NCBI GenBank assembly: GCA_902806595.1
Contig: CADCXC010000044.1
Span: 558,001-622,000 of the forward strand
Length of the DNA stretch: 64,000 bases
From: Pyrenopolyporus hunteri
Taxonomy: Eukaryota > Ascomycota > Sordariomycetes > Xylariales > Hypoxylaceae
Direction: 5' to 3'
Each line of letters begins with the position of its first letter. The stretch's first letter is position 1. Both the position numbers and the translations under genes were made by a program. Positions 1 to 14,514 of this stretch are shown piece by piece. The notes below the pieces were generated by a model. The model worked only from the letters and a program-made list of their open reading frames with translations, was not told the origin of the DNA and did no database searches.

Positions 1-941
1 AAATAATTTAAAAAAAATTTCCATTTAATAAAACGTTAACGTTTTATTTTTTTTACTTTTAAAAAATATATTATTAAAAAATCTTATAAATAAAAAAACT
101 TAACGTTAAATTTAATTTAAATCGATTTTAAATTTAATTATATTATTTCGAAACTTTTCGAATAAAATAATTTTAATTATATAACGTAATAAATTAAAAT
201 AAATATAAAAATAAAACGAAAAAAATCCACGTAATAAAAATCGATAAAATATAAAAAAAATAAATAACATTTTAATTAAAATTAAAATTTAAAAAATTAA
301 AATTTTTAACGAATTTGAAAATAAAATCGATATAAATAAATATATATATCGTTTAACGAAAAAAATTTAAAAAATAATATAAATAATTACGTTATAACGA
401 AAATTTTTAATAATAAAAGTAATTAAATAATAATCGAAAAAAATATAATAAATTAAAATTAATATAATATATATTCGAAAAAAATAAAATAAAATAAAAA
501 CGAAATAATATTAAAAAAATTAAAAATCGTTAATAAATAATATAAAATAACGATAAATACGATTAAATAAATATATTTTCGAATAATAATAACGGAAATT
601 TTATACGATAATATTAAACTTTAAAAATTAAAAAAATAAATTAAATTTAAAAATTAATAACTATTATAAAATATATATTTATTTAATATTAAAAAGTAAT
701 TTTTATAAATTTTTAATTAATAAATTTTTTTATTAATAACGTCGATTCATTCGATATCGAAAACAATCGAATAAATTTAATTAATTTATTTTAAATATAA
801 TAAAAAATTATATAAAAAAAAATAAAAAATATAATTAAAAAATTAAATTATAAAAAATATTATATAAAAGTTTTTTATTTATAAATTTTTTTAAAATTTA
901 CGGAAAACTTTTATTTCGAATTTTAATTAAAATAATTATAT
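1..941 (+). mobile_element. LINE-B copy 1, 5' segment (split by LTR element)
   Basis: This segment is the reverse complement of about 32935-33905, with C/T and G/A differences. It continues left of the window. In the copy at 32.8-33.9 kb the sequence runs directly on into the segment that here lies at 8528 and beyond. So 1-941 and 8523-11890 are two halves of one element separated by an LTR retrotransposon. Both strands are full of stops and no reverse-transcriptase motif can be read. 'LINE' rests on the 3' AAT tail and on 5'-truncated copies elsewhere in the window. Confidence 0.72.
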
Positions 942-1210
942 TATTAAATAATAAAAGGTCGTTAATTAATAAATCGAAAAAAAGATATTATATAATCGCG
1001 TAATAAAAAATTACGAAAAAAATATTAATTTATTTTATTTATATATATAAAAATTAAAATAATTAATTTCGTATCGATCGATATTTATATACTTTTTTAA
1101 AATATATATTTTAATATTTTATTATATAAAACAACGAAATATTTAATAAAAATATATTTATCGTTGTTATTATTACGGTAAATTCTTTAATATAAAATTA
1201 TATAATTATA
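942..1210. repeat. Left LTR of LTR retrotransposon 1
   Basis: It aligns along its full length with 8256-8522. The shared parts include an almost identical CG-containing block (about 1070-1085 and 8380-8395) that reads gtatcgatcgatattta in both. Differences are mostly C/T or G/A, and the right copy keeps more G and C. For example, the left copy begins tattaaataat where the right begins tattaaacgat. The start and end were placed where similarity stops in both copies and the 5-bp duplication begins. Confidence 0.75.
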
Positions 1211-4200
1211 TTAATAATTTTCTTTTCGTAATTCCTTTTTTTCTTTTAATTATTAATAATAATAAATTTCTTTTTTTTATTTTTTTATTTATTTTTATAA
1301 TTTTATCGTCATATTATTTATATTAATAAACGTTTTTAACGTTTTATTAACGTTATTTTTCGTTATAACGTTAATAGAATTATTTTTTTTATAAATTTAT
1401 TTAATTTTTATTATTTTTCGATTTTTATACGATTATCGAAATAATATAATATCGATTATAAACTTTTTTTTTCGTGATATTTAATTTAATTAAATATTTC
1501 TAAAATAAATAAAAATTAATATAAATAATAATAAAAAAATTTAAATAATTTAATTTTTTATTAATTAACGAAATCGTCGTTTTAAAAATTATAATTATAT
1601 TTACGTTATATATTATAATATAACTTTCGTTTATTAAAACGTTTCGTATAATACGTTTTAATTTAATCGAATTTTAATAAATAATATTATTTTTAATATT
1701 AAAAAATAATTTCGAAAACGTTTTATTTACGATAAATATAATATATTTAATTTAAAAATTTAAATTTTTATTATTTATATATAATTTATCGATAAAAATA
1801 AATAATTTAATATTTTTTAAATCTAAAAATATAAATCGTAATTTTCGATTAATATTTACTGTTTATTAATTAAATCGTTTATTAAATTTCGTAATTTCGG
1901 TAATTTCGAATTTACGATATTAAATTATTTCGAATATATTATACGTAATTTTAAATTAATAAATCGATATAATATATGTTTTATAAATACGTTATTATAC
2001 GTATTAATGTATTATATTATTAACATCGAATTTAATAAAAATAATATTTTTTTAATTTTTTTAACGTAAATAAATTATTTCGTTAATTTTTATAATAATA
2101 ATGTATCCGTTAAAAATAATCGAATAATTTATTATTAAATATTTTTTAATTTAATTAAAAAGTTTATTTTTTTTCGTTTTTAATTTTTCATTTAATTAAA
2201 TATTTTATCGAATAATTCGAAAATATCGTTAATTTATATATTTATTAATTCGAAATAATCGTTTAGTTTTAATATTAATAAATATAAATTATACGTAAAT
2301 ATAATTATTTAAAACTTTTTTTATAATATTTAAAATATATAATTTATTAATATATATTAACTTTCATTATATTATATAAAGATTTTATAATTATTATAAT
2401 CGTATTAAAAAAAATTTAAATATTAAAGTAAAAAATAATCGAATTAAAAAAATACGATTTAATTTTAATTTTAATTATATATAAATTTATATAATATCGT
2501 ATAATTAAACTTTTATTTTTTTATAAAAGTAAATATTATAATTATTCGTTAATTTAATCGTTATATAATCGATAATTATATTAATATTATTTTTTTACTT
2601 TCGTCGTTATAATTTTAAATAATAAATTTAAACTTTTCGAAAAAATATGAAAATTCTTTTTTAATTTTTCGAATAATATAAAAGTTAAATAATTAAATAT
2701 TATAAAATTTAACGAGATCGTATTTTTTAAACGAAAATACGTTTTTATCGATAAGTTTTTTATTTTTTTTTTCGTATTTAATTTTTTAAAAAGTTTTTTT
2801 TAAGTTGTGATTTTTTTACGTAATTAAACGGTTAAAAATTAATTTTTACGTTTTTTTATAATTATATAAATAACGGTAACTTTTAATTTATTTTTATTAA
2901 AAATAGTTTTTTTATTTTTATTTTTAAGTTTTAAATAAATTTTTCGATAATATATATATTTTATTATCGTCGTTTTTTTATTAATCGAAATTAAAATCGA
3001 GTTTTACGATCGAATTAAATTTTAATACGTTAAATATCGTATTATAATTATATGATTTAATAATTATTATACGAAAATTAATAAATTTATTATTTATTTT
3101 AATAATATATGTTTCGTTATTTTTAACGATTAACGTATATAAGTTTTTTTAATCGTTTTTTTCGTAATAAACACGTATTTTTAACTGAAATAATAAATTT
3201 AATATATCGAATATATTCGAATTATTTTTTATATTAAAAATATCGATTATTTATCGTTTTATTTTAACTTTATTTATTTTAATTATAATTTTTTGTATTT
3301 TCGTTTTTTTAATTTTTAAAAATAATATTATAAATAAATTATCGATTAATCGTAAATACACGTTAAATATTAATAACGTAAATATTAATTAATTAAATTT
3401 TACGATATCGTTAATAATTTTCATAGTTATTTATAATACGTATTCGAATTTTATATTAAATAAATTTTTAAATATAATTTTAAAAATTTATCGTAACGAT
3501 TTATAATATCGTTTTAATTTATTTATCGAATTATAAAATTTAACGGATATTTTTTTAATTATAATATTTAAAATTTTAATATTAATTATAAATTCGTTAA
3601 TAATAAAGTTTTTTTCGATATTATAAATAATATCGTCGAATAAATTTAAATAAATATTAATTTATATTATTTATAATATATTTTAAATATATTTTATTAT
3701 TATATTTTTTAAATATTTCGTAATTTAATATATCGTAATTTAATTAATAATATAAAATATTAATTTTATATTAATATATATTATATTAATAAATATATTT
3801 ATTAATTTTTTTATTAAAATTTTATTAAAATTATTATAATTTATTTTAATAAATAAACGATATAATTTATTTATTATAAAATAATCGAATCGTCGATAAA
3901 TTTAACGAAATTCGATTTTCGTAAAATAATAATAAATAATTATAAAATTACGATCGTTAAATATAAATTATAAATATTTTTATTTATAAATAATAAAATA
4001 TTTTTTATTTCTATATATAAATACGTTTTTAATATTATTAAAATATATATTAAAACGATTTATATTTTTAAAATATAATAAAAACGATATATTTAACGAT
4101 ATAATTAAAACGTAATAAATTTAAGTAATATAAATATATAAATAATTTTTAAGTTTCGTTATTTTACGTTATCGTTAAATTAAATAATGTAATATTTTAT

Positions 4201-5477
4201 TATTTTAATATTTCAAAATATACATAAATATAATCGTTATAAAACTTTAAATTAAAATTTATCGTTAAATAAAATTTCGATTATTTTTATATTTAATATA
4301 ATATTTTAAAATATATTAACGTATCGATTATTAAAATAAAATTTAATATTATATAAAATATCGTAAATTATAAAATTAAAAACGTCGGTTACGATTATTA
4401 CGTAAAACGCCGTTTAATTTATAAATATATTTATTACGTTTTAATTGTTAATTTCGTCGTAAATAATATATAAAATAATAATTTAAAATAACGATCGATA
4501 ATTTTTCGTCGTTTTTATTATTTTTTTTAAATATATTAAATATCGTAATTTTATTTATTATTATTATCGTTATTTCCTCCTATATCGATTTTTTTATAAT
4601 CGAATGAAAATTAATTATAATTTTCGTTAATATTTTTAAAATTAAAAGTTTATTTTTATTTATAATGTCGTTAATTTATACGTTTATTTCGTCGTTTTAA
4701 AATAAAATATTTTATAAATTATTATTTTATTTAATCGTATATAAAATATTTTTTAACGTTACGGTTTTTTAATATATTATAAAATTTCGTCGTATAATCG
4801 AAATTAAAATTTATTATTATAATAAATTCGATTAATTTAATATTAATTCGATGTTTTTTAAATATAATTTATATTATGTAATTTAATACGATATATTATA
4901 TCGACGATAATTTAAAAATTTAAATAAATATTATTAAATGTATTTAATTATCGAAATATTATAACGTAAAAAATAATATATTTTTATACGATAATTACGG
5001 TATTTTTTTTTAAAGTTATAATCGATTACGTAATTAATGGTTAATTTTTTTTAAACACGTTAAATTTTTTCGATTAATAATTTTATTTAAATAAATAAAT
5101 TTTTATTAAATTTTTTTTATAATTAAAAATATTATCGTTTAATATTATTTAATTATATATATTTATTAATTTTTTAATAAATAAAAATACATTTTTATAC
5201 ATTTAATTATATTTTAAAAAATATAATTTATATCGATTAATTAATCGTAATAATATTATTATATTCGTTTTTTTAATATCGTTAAATATATATTAACGTA
5301 TATATATTTTTTAATTTTAATTTTATAATATAAATTTTTAAAAAGTTTAATTTTTTCGTTTATAATATTATATTTATTATTTTTAAATTTATAATTATTA
5401 TTATTATATATTTTAATAAAATCGATAAAAATATATAAAAAATTAAAATTTATTAAATATTAATATATTTATTAAAT
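1211..5477. other. Interior of LTR retrotransposon 1, left part, no readable gene
   Basis: Heavily RIPped sequence with stops in all frames. No protein motif, RNA gene or tandem array stands out. Slightly CG-richer patches, such as 4380-4520, suggest former coding sequence but cannot be assigned. It is described only as the interior of the element defined by the flanking LTRs. Confidence 0.6.
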
Positions 5478-6795
5478 AATAATAATAATAATAATAATAT
5501 ATTTAACTTTCGATTTAAACCGTATTATTAAATTATATTACGTATATTAAATCCGACTTTATTTAAAATATAAAACGGTAAAAATAAAAGTTTAATTCGA
5601 AAAAAACTTTATATTTATATATTAATATTATATAAAAAATTTTCTATTATTTTCCGTTTTTTAAAAATTTTTTCGTATCGTAAAATATTTTATCGTAATT
5701 ATTTTTCGTAAATTTTATCGAAGTTATTTAAATATTTTTTCGGTTATTATTAAATATTTTTTTATAAAGTATAACTTTTTTTAAAAAAGTAAAAAAATTA
5801 CGGTAATTAAAATAATTAAAAAGTTAATAAATTTTATATTTTAATTAAACGTAAAAAACCCGAAAAACGTATTACGTAAACGAGTATTATACGATATAAT
5901 TAAAGTTTTACTTTTATTTATACCGATATATATATCGATCGATTATATCGAAATAATCGAAATATTAATAATAATTAACGAAATCGTTATATCCGATTTA
6001 TTTCGTTAAAAAACGATATAAAACCGACCGATTAAAAATAAATTCCTTAAAATTAAATATTATAAATAACTTTTAACGATTATACATTAAAAAAATATAA
6101 TCGATTTATTATCCCTTAAAAAAATAACGTTAAAAATATCGATTATATCAATATATATAAATTAATATAAAAAAATCGAATAAATCGAAAATATAAATAA
6201 ATAAAAAATTTACTTTTTTTTAATTTATTTATCTACTTTTTTATTTTCAACGATATTTTAATAATTTAAAAATTATTTAATATTATAAATTAATAAATAA
6301 ATTTTAATAAAAGTTTTTATAAAATTTAAAAAAGATTTTTATAAATTATTCGATAAATACCTTAAAAAACTTCGAATAATTATCGTATTATTTAAATAAA
6401 AATATATATCTATAAATTAAAAAGTAATAAAATATCACTCTTTTTTCGTTTATTACGTTATTTTTTAACCGTTATTATTTTCGTATCGAAAATTTTTATT
6501 CGTTCGAAAAAATTATAAATTATATATAATAATTTATTTTTTTAATAAACTACGAAACCTTAATTAATAAATCGATTATTAATTTTTAATCTATTTAAAT
6601 AAAAAATTAAATCCGAAAAAAATAAACGGGAAAGTTAATTTTTATATTTTTTTTTTTTATTTATTATTCGAAATAAAAAAATTAAAAACTATTATATTTT
6701 AAATAAACTCGAGCGAAAGTAAAATTCCGTTAACGTGTTTATTATTTAAAAGTATATAAAATACTTTTAAATCGATTTAAACGTTATAACGAACG
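5478..6795 (-). mobile_element. LINE-A copy 1, 5'-truncated
   Basis: This 1.3-kb unit lies on the minus strand, so its 3' tail, a run of AAT units, is at the left (5478-5498). It is flanked by a 14-bp target-site duplication, tatatttattaaat at 5464-5477 and 6796-6809. It aligns over its whole length with 42977-44306, and its 3' half aligns with 19883-20429 on the plus strand. A long variable TSD, a simple-sequence tail and 5' truncation are hallmarks of target-primed reverse transcription. No protein can be read. Confidence 0.8.
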
Positions 6796-6809
6796 TATAT
6801 TTATTAAAT

Positions 6810-8255
6810 TAATTATAAACGATATAATAATTATAAGTTTCGTTATTATTATAAAATAATATAATATAATTAATCGAATTAATATTATAACGGTTATTAT
6901 ATTAATTATTATATCGATTATTATTATAAAATAATATAATATTATTAATTAATTTATTATTAAAAAATAATAAAAATAATAAATTATTATTAATCGAATT
7001 ATTATTAAATCGATTATTATATTATAATATTTTTCGTATCGTTAAATATTATAAATATTATCACGATAATTTTAAAAATTATTAATTATTTTAATTATAA
7101 TTAATTAAAAAGTTTTTCATCTATTAAAAAAATATATTTTTATTAAAATTTTCGTAAAAAAATAAAATTATTTTTATTAATAAATTCGTTAAATTATTCT
7201 TCTATTATTTCCTTAATTATATTTTTTAAAAATAATAAAAAATTAATAACTTTAATTATTTTTATTAATTTTTTAACGTAAATGTAAACGTTTTTAATAT
7301 ATATATTATACTTTTATAAATAATCGGTTTTTTAATACGTAATTATTTAATTATATATTAAAATTATTTTTTATTTTAATTATTAAAGTTTTTTTTAAAT
7401 TACCGTTATAATTAAATGTTAAAAAAGTTATTATTATATATTTGGAAATATTTTACGAAGTAAATGTTTAAAATTTTTAATTTTATTTTTTTCGAGGTTA
7501 AATTTTTTAAAATTTAAACTCGTATAATTCGAATTAATAAAATCTTTTTAAATTTTACTTATTTTCGATATTATATAAAAAAATTTTAATTAATTAATAA
7601 ATTTAATATTATAATATTTCGTTAAAAATAAAAAAAAAAATTTATTTATATAAGGAAAAAATTTTTAATTATAGTTATTTAATAACGGTAATCGATATAA
7701 AAAAATAAAATAAAATAAAATAATAAATAAATCGATTTAAAAATTTTTTCGTAAATAATTAAACCGTTAACGTATATATATTTCGAATTTAATTAATTAA
7801 ATATAAAAATTTATAAAAGTTAAAATAACCGTTTTTATATTTAATTAATTATTATTAACGTAAAACGTTTTAAATAATTAATTAAATACGATTATAAAAT
7901 TTTTTATACGTAATAAACGTAAATTTATTAACGTTTTTTTATATATCGTATACGAATATTACTTAATATATTATATATAATATATTATACCTCGAAATTT
8001 TTAAAATAATACGATTAATTTTATGTTTTTAAAAATTATTAATATAAAACGCCTCGAATTTTTAAAAATAATTTAATAATTAATCGTTTTTCTATCGAAA
8101 ATTTACGCGTTCGATCGAATTTTAATATTTTTTTAAATTAAATTATAATAAAATAAACGATTTTTTTATATCTTAAACTTTTTTAAAATTCGTAAATTTC
8201 TTTTTAATAAAAATTTTATTATTTATATTTAATTTATTAATTAAATATTAATTAA
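6810..8255. other. Interior of LTR retrotransposon 1, right part, no readable gene
   Basis: RIP-saturated DNA between the LINE-A insertion and the right LTR. Nothing beyond short AT-rich direct repeats, such as the tta/aat runs at 6840-7030, is visible. No polypurine tract can be placed with confidence before the right LTR. Confidence 0.55.
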
Positions 8256-8522
8256 TATTAAACGATGAAAAGTCGTTAATTAATAAATCGAAAAAAAAGT
8301 TATATAATCGAAAAATAAAAAAATTACGAAAAAAATATTAATTTATTTTATTTATATATATAAATATTAAAATAATTAACTTCGTATCGATCGATATTTA
8401 TATACTTTTTTAAAATATATGTTTTAATATTTCGTTACGTAAAACGACGAAGTATTTAATAATAATATATTTACCGTTATTACCGTTACGATGGATTTTT
8501 TAATATAAAACTACATAATTAT
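8256..8522. repeat. Right LTR of LTR retrotransposon 1
   Basis: Partner of 942-1210. It keeps more unmutated bases, for example cgatgaaaag near its start and accgttattaccgttacg near 8473, so it is the better template for reconstructing this family. It is followed directly by TATAT (8523-8527) and then the resumed LINE-B sequence. Confidence 0.75.
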
Positions 8523-11500
8523 ATATATAAAATTTTTAATTAAATTATTATTTTAAAATTTTTAAATAATTTCGTACGATAATTTTTTTTAAATTAAAAA
8601 AAATAAACGAAAAAATTTTTTTTTCGAGAATTTATCGATTTATATTTTTATTAAATATAATAAAAAAATAATCGAAAAAGTTTTTATATAATAAATTATA
8701 ACGACGATAAAAAAATACGATTTATATTTAAAAAAATAAATAAGAAATAAAATATAGAAATTTACGAAAATAATTATTTATATAATAACGAAAATAATTT
8801 TTTTTATAAAAATATAAAACGATAATATTATTATTATAATTAAATATAATTAAAATATTCGATAATATAATATCGGTGAAAATAACGTATATTATAATTA
8901 TAAAAATTTTTTTAAATTAAATTATATATTAAATTAAAAATTATTTAATAAATAAATAAATTATTTTTATTTTCGAAAATAAAAATTCGTAATAATATTA
9001 AATTACGAACGAAATATTATAAAATTTTTTATTTTTTTTATTTTATTTATTTTATATATTATATCGTTATATGAAATTTTAAAAAACGAAAAAATATTAA
9101 TAATAAATTTTACGAACGATATAAATTTTTTTATTATCGATTACGATTCGAAGGAAAATTACGAAAAACTCGAAAATATATATATTAAATATTAAAAATA
9201 AACGAAAAAATACGGGATTTTTTTTATTTAATGAAAGTAAATTTATGTGTTTTATTTACGTATATATTTCGATTACGAAATTTATATATTTAAGAATTTA
9301 TATATTTAATTCAACGGCAAATATTAAATTTTTAAAGGTATAATTAAATAAAAAATTAAAATAAAGATAATATTTAAAATTATAAAAATAAAAATAAAAA
9401 AGTAAAAATATATATTATTTAAATTAACGGTTTTTATATAAGGTTATAACGTTTCGAAAACGAAAAAAATTTATATTAAAATTATTAAAAACGTAATAAT
9501 ATTCGATATAATTATATAATATACGTTTTTATAAAATAATAAAATAAAAAATATAATAATTAAATTAAATTTAATATAATCGAAATATTTTTAAAAAATA
9601 AACGAAACGTATAAAATAACTTTTATTATTTAATTCGAAAATAGATTAAAATATCTTTCGATAAATTTATATTTAAATAAAAAAATTATAAACTTCGAAT
9701 TTAAAATACGTATAATAAAATCCGTTATAAATATAAAAAATATAAATATTAAAATTAAATTATAATTATTAAATTATAAAATTAAAAAAAATTTCTTCGA
9801 TATAACGAAAAATAAAAATTAAAATAATAATAAAATTAAAAAAAACATAATTAAAAAATAAATAATTAAAAATAATATTATCGATATAATAATCGATAAA
9901 TAAATCGAACGTTTTAAAATATTACGTATACGAAATATAATCGTAATAAATATACTTTTTTAAAACTTATAGATATAATTATAATATTACGATATACGAA
10001 AATACGAAACTTTTACGTTAATATAAATATAAATTAAAAAAATAAACTTAAAACCGTTTTTTTTCGAAAAAAACGTTTTAAAGGTTATTTTATTAAAGTA
10101 TAAATATAAAAAACGTAAAACGATATATTATATAATTATAAATTACATAAAATACGATAAAAGTAAATTTACTTTACGATCGAAGTTAAAATTTAAGATT
10201 TTTATTATTTATAAAAATTACGAAAAACTTTTATTAAATTTAAAAAAAATAAAAATAATAATTAAATAATTTTTATAAAAAAAATTACTTTCGATATATA
10301 AAATAACATTAAAAATAATATCGTAAAAAATAATTTATAAAAAAAATAAACTTAAAAAACGAGATAATATATAAAAAAAAATAATAAAACGAAACCGTAA
10401 AATATTTAATATTAAATATTATAAAAATAAATTCGAATAATTAAACGTTTTTAAATACATTAATATTATAATCGATAAAATATTTATTTAATTTATAAAT
10501 AATATTATATTATTTATTTACCGTTTTTTTTCGAAAATATTATAATTATTAATAAATTAAAAGTTTTTTATTTAATAAAAAAAAGGAAAATATTTAAGAA
10601 AATTTAAATTTTTTTTATTTCGAATTTTTATATTAAAATTTTATTTAAATTTATTTAAAATTTAATTTTAATTCGATTTTATTTACAATAATCGAAATTA
10701 TCGAATAATAAACGATATTTTCACACTTCGATTAATTATCGATAATTTTTTATAATATATAAATAATTAATATTAATGTTACGAAATAAAAAAACGAAAT
10801 TATTTATAATTAAATATGAATTTTTAAAATATCGTTTTAAAAAATATTATTATTATTATTATTAAATTTATTATATATAAACGGGTTTTTATATAACGAT
10901 ATATTTTTTAATTATTATAAATTTATATATTAAATAAAATATAATTTTATATATTTCGATTTTTATTTTTATAAAATATAAAAAATTAAAATCGTCGAAA
11001 GTTTTTAACACGAAAATTATTATAATTTATTTTAATAAAGTTTTAAAAATAATATTATCGTTTTATATATTCGAAATAATTTACGAGAAAAATATATTAA
11101 TATTATAAATATATAATAAAAACGAAAAAAAGACGTTTACGAAAAAATAAAATTAATATTATTAACGATATTATTTATAAGATATTATCGATATTTATTC
11201 GAAAAAATAATCGAATTTTATAAATTTATTAATAATAAATCGTATTTTAATCGTTATAAATTAAATATATATTATATATATTATTAAAAAATAATAAAAA
11301 GTTTTTTACGAAATAATAATATATATTTCGATAATAAAAATTAATAAACGATAATATATAATATATAACGAAAATAAATAATAAAATAATTAAATAAATA
11401 CGAAAAAAAAATTAAAAAAAATATTTATAAAAATTTATAAAAAAATATCGATTTAAATAAATAATATTAAATAATCGAAATCGATATTAATTTTTAATTA

Positions 11501-11891
11501 ATAAAAAATAATCTTTTAAATAAAAAATAAATATATAAAAATTATAATAAAATTATTTTAAAAAACGCCGATTATAATTAAAAGTTTATAAAATAAACGA
11601 TTATAAAACGTTTCGATTTCGAAATAACCTTAAAAAAATAAATAAATAAAAAATAAAAAAATATTAAATAATTTTTTTATCGAATTTAATTAAATTTATT
11701 AAAAAAGTAAATTTTTAAAATTTTTTAAAAAAAATTTATATCGTTAAATAATATAATCGAAAAAAAATTATAATAAAGTAAATTTTATTCGAATCGATAA
11801 TTTTTATTCGAATTATTATCATATAATAAAATCGTATATTTTTATATTTTTATAATATATATATATAAATATATAACGTAAAAATAATAAT
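8523..11891 (+). mobile_element. LINE-B copy 1, 3' segment with AAT tail remnant
   Basis: It resumes the element begun at 1-941. It matches the reverse complement of 32821-32950, then of 17227-21109, apart from the 547-bp LINE-A insertion there. Its last kilobase also matches 36000-37080 on the plus strand. It ends in a short AAT tail near 11880, interrupted by the foldback element that follows; more AAT units reappear at about 15305-15320. This is 3.3 kb of the 3' part of a long element. Stops are dense and no reverse-transcriptase or RNase H motif can be read. LINE is the likeliest class from the simple-repeat tail and truncated sister copies. Confidence 0.75.
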
Positions 11892-12659
11892 GAATTTTAT
11901 TATTAATATTTTTTAAAATTATTATCGAGTTTTATTAATATTTTTAATATAAAAAATACATTTTTTATTTCGTATTCGACTTTATTAATACATTTTTATA
12001 TAAAAATAAAATAAAATTAAATAATTTTTTCGAATACGAATATATTTTTTTAATTAATTTAATTATTTATAACTTCTATTATATATTTTATTATATTTCA
12101 TTTATTTTAAAAATATAAAATATAAAAAATATATCGTTAATTTCGTTTTAATTAAATTTTTTTAATAATATAAATTTTATATCGATATATATTTTAATTT
12201 AAAATTTATTTAAATATAAAATTAATTTTATATATATATTTAAAAATATTAAAAAATATTAAAAAATATTAAAAAAATATATAATCGTAAAAAAAATTAT
12301 ATAATTATTTTTAAAATTATTATTTATATTTTTAAATATATATATAAAATTAATTTTATATTTAAATAACTTTTAAAATAAAATATATATCGATATAAAA
12401 CTTATATTATTAAAAAAGTTTAATTAAAACGAAATTAACGATATATTTTTTATATTTTACATTTTTAAAATAAATGAAATATAATAAAATATATTAAAAG
12501 TTACCTTCGTAAAATAATATAATAACCTTCGATTTTCTTCGAATTTTACAATTATTTTTATAATTATATACTTTTTAATATAATTTTTAATATAACTTTT
12601 AATATAACTTTTAATATAACTTTTAATATAATTTTTATAATATTTTTTAACTTTTACGA

Positions 12660-12950
12660 AAAACTACCCGTATTATTTTTTAAAAAACCGTCGTAAAAAA
12701 CCATTTTATACCACTTTTCGATAAAATTATCGTAAAAAATTACCTTATATTACTTTTTAATAAAACCGTCGCGAAAAGCTACCTTTATTACTTTTCGATA
12801 AAATTATTATAAAAAATTATTTTATACTACCTTTCGAAAAAACCGTTATAAAAAACCACTTTTATTACTTTTCGATAAAACCGTCGGAAATAACTATTTT
12901 ATACTATTTTTCGATAAAATCATTACGAGTAATTACTCGTATAACTTTTT
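12660..12950 (-). repeat. 38-bp minisatellite, RIPped
   Basis: About seven to eight units of 38 bp, recognisable by recurring ttttcgataaaaccgtcg and tttattac blocks. This is the reverse complement of the array at 48030-48355 after RIP. Confidence 0.8.
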
Positions 12951-13799
12951 TATATTTAATTTTAAATATATAATTCGAAAAATTTTTCGAAAAATATTAT
13001 AAAAAATACATCGAATTAAAATTAAATTTATATAATTAAATTTATATAATTAAATTTATATTTATAATTAAATTTATATTTATAATTAAATTTATATTTA
13101 TAATTAAATTTATATTTATAATTAAATTTATATTTATAATTAAATTTATATTTATAATATTCGAAGTTTTTTCGAAATATTATTTCGAATTTTTTTTTTA
13201 AAAAAAATGGAAAAAAAATAAAAATTAATTACGTAAAAATTTACGAGTTATATCTTCTACGCTATATTAATTATATATTACATTACGTTACGTTACGTTA
13301 CGTTATACTACGTTAATTAACTACGCGTACATTTTACGTAACGATTCGTATTACGTTTTTATTTAATTAATTAAACCGTTTAATTAAATCGTTATATATA
13401 TCGTAATTATTATATTTAAAATTATTCGTATTTTAATAAACGATTAATTTAATTAAATTAATTTAATTATAAATATAAATTTAATTTTAATTTAACGTAT
13501 AATTCGATTAAAAAAATCGAATTAAATAAATCGAATTAAATAAATTAAATTAAATAAATCGAATTAAATAAATCGAATTAAATAAATCGAATTAAATAAA
13601 TTTAATTTTATAAATTTAATTTTAATTTAACGTATAATTCGATTTAAAAAAATTAAATTATATAAATTTAATTATAAATATAGATTTAATTATATAAATT
13701 TAATTACATAAATTTAATTTTAATTAACGTATTTTTCGTAATATTTTTCGAAAAATTTTTCGAATTATATATTTAAAATTAAATATAAAAAAATTATAT

Positions 13800-14240
13800 A
13801 AATAATTATTTATAATAATTTTATCGAAAAATAATATAAAATAATTTTTCGCGACGATTTTATCGAAAGGTAATAGAAGTAATTTTTCGCGATGATTTTT
13901 TTAAAAAATAATATAAAGTAGTTATTTATAACGGCTTTTTTAAAAGTAATAAAAGGTAGGTTTTCGCGACGATTTTATCGAAAGGTAATAAAAGTAGTTT
14001 TTTACGACGGTTTTATTAAAAAGTAATAAAGGTAGTTTTTTATAACGGTTTTTCAAAAGGTAATAAAAGTAACTTTTCGCGACGACTTTTTCGAAAAATA
14101 ATATAAAGTAATTATTTACGACGGCTTTTTCGAAAGATTTTTAAAAAAATAATAAAGGTGTTTTTTTATAACGATTTTATCGAAAGATAATAAAAATGAC
14201 TTTTTACGACGGCTTTTCGAAAAATAACATAAATAATTTT
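13800..14240 (+). repeat. 38-bp minisatellite, partly RIPped
   Basis: Eleven or so imperfect 38-bp units recognisable by ttttcgcgacgattttatcg and aaaggtaataaaagta blocks. Homologous to the arrays at 12660-12950, 48030-48355 and 59690-59960. Units contain CGCG cores that RIP leaves alone. Confidence 0.85.
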
Positions 14241-14261
14241 TTATAAAAGTTTAAAAATATT

Positions 14262-14430
14262 ACGAAAATTATATTAAAAATTATATTAAAAATTATATTA
14301 AAAATTATATTAAAAATTATATTAAAAATTATATTAAAAATTATATTAAAAATTATATTAAAAGTTATATTAAAAATTATATTAAAAGTTATATTAAAAA
14401 CTATATTAAAAGTTATATTAATAATTATAT
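14262..14430 (+). repeat. 12-bp tandem array (ttatattaaaaa)
   Basis: About 13 head-to-tail copies of ttatattaaaaa, nearly perfect at the left and drifting to the right. The lightly mutated element at 47513-48487 has only about three such units near 48370-48410, so this array expanded or contracted within the family. Confidence 0.9.
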
Positions 14431-14514
14431 TAAAAAGTATATAATTATAAAAATAGTCGTAAAATTCGAAGAAAATCGAAAGTTATTATATTATTTTATA
14501 AAGGTAATTTTTAA

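Larger units (their letters stand above)
942..8522. mobile_element. RIPped LTR retrotransposon 1, inserted in LINE-B copy 1
   Basis: Two direct repeats of about 268 bp (942-1210 and 8256-8522) bound this element. The flanking 5 bp, TATAT at 937-941 and 8523-8527, are a matching target-site duplication. Removing the element restores a LINE-B sequence seen uninterrupted near 32.82-32.95 kb. The LTR ends read TA...TA, as expected from TG...CA after RIP. Without the LINE-A insertion at 5478-6795 the element is about 6.2 kb, a normal size for a Gypsy or Copia retrotransposon. The interior (1211-8255) is saturated with stops, so neither superfamily nor coding strand can be assigned. No convincing primer-binding site survives next to the left LTR. 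Confidence 0.75.
13158..14514 (+). mobile_element. Non-autonomous Helitron-like element nested in a sister copy
   Basis: Plus orientation, 1.36 kb. The 5' end begins tattcgaag, matching the 5' ends at 21110, 47513 and (inverted) 60462. The 3' end is ...ggtaatttttaa. Removing it restores a continuous AT-rich repeat of the host copy at an A/T junction with no obvious duplication, as expected for Helitron insertion. Inside, in order, are an acgtt pentamer run (13275-13310), AT-rich tandem repeats (13440-13720), a 38-bp minisatellite (13800-14240) and a 12-bp tandem array (14262-14430). Confidence 0.8.
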
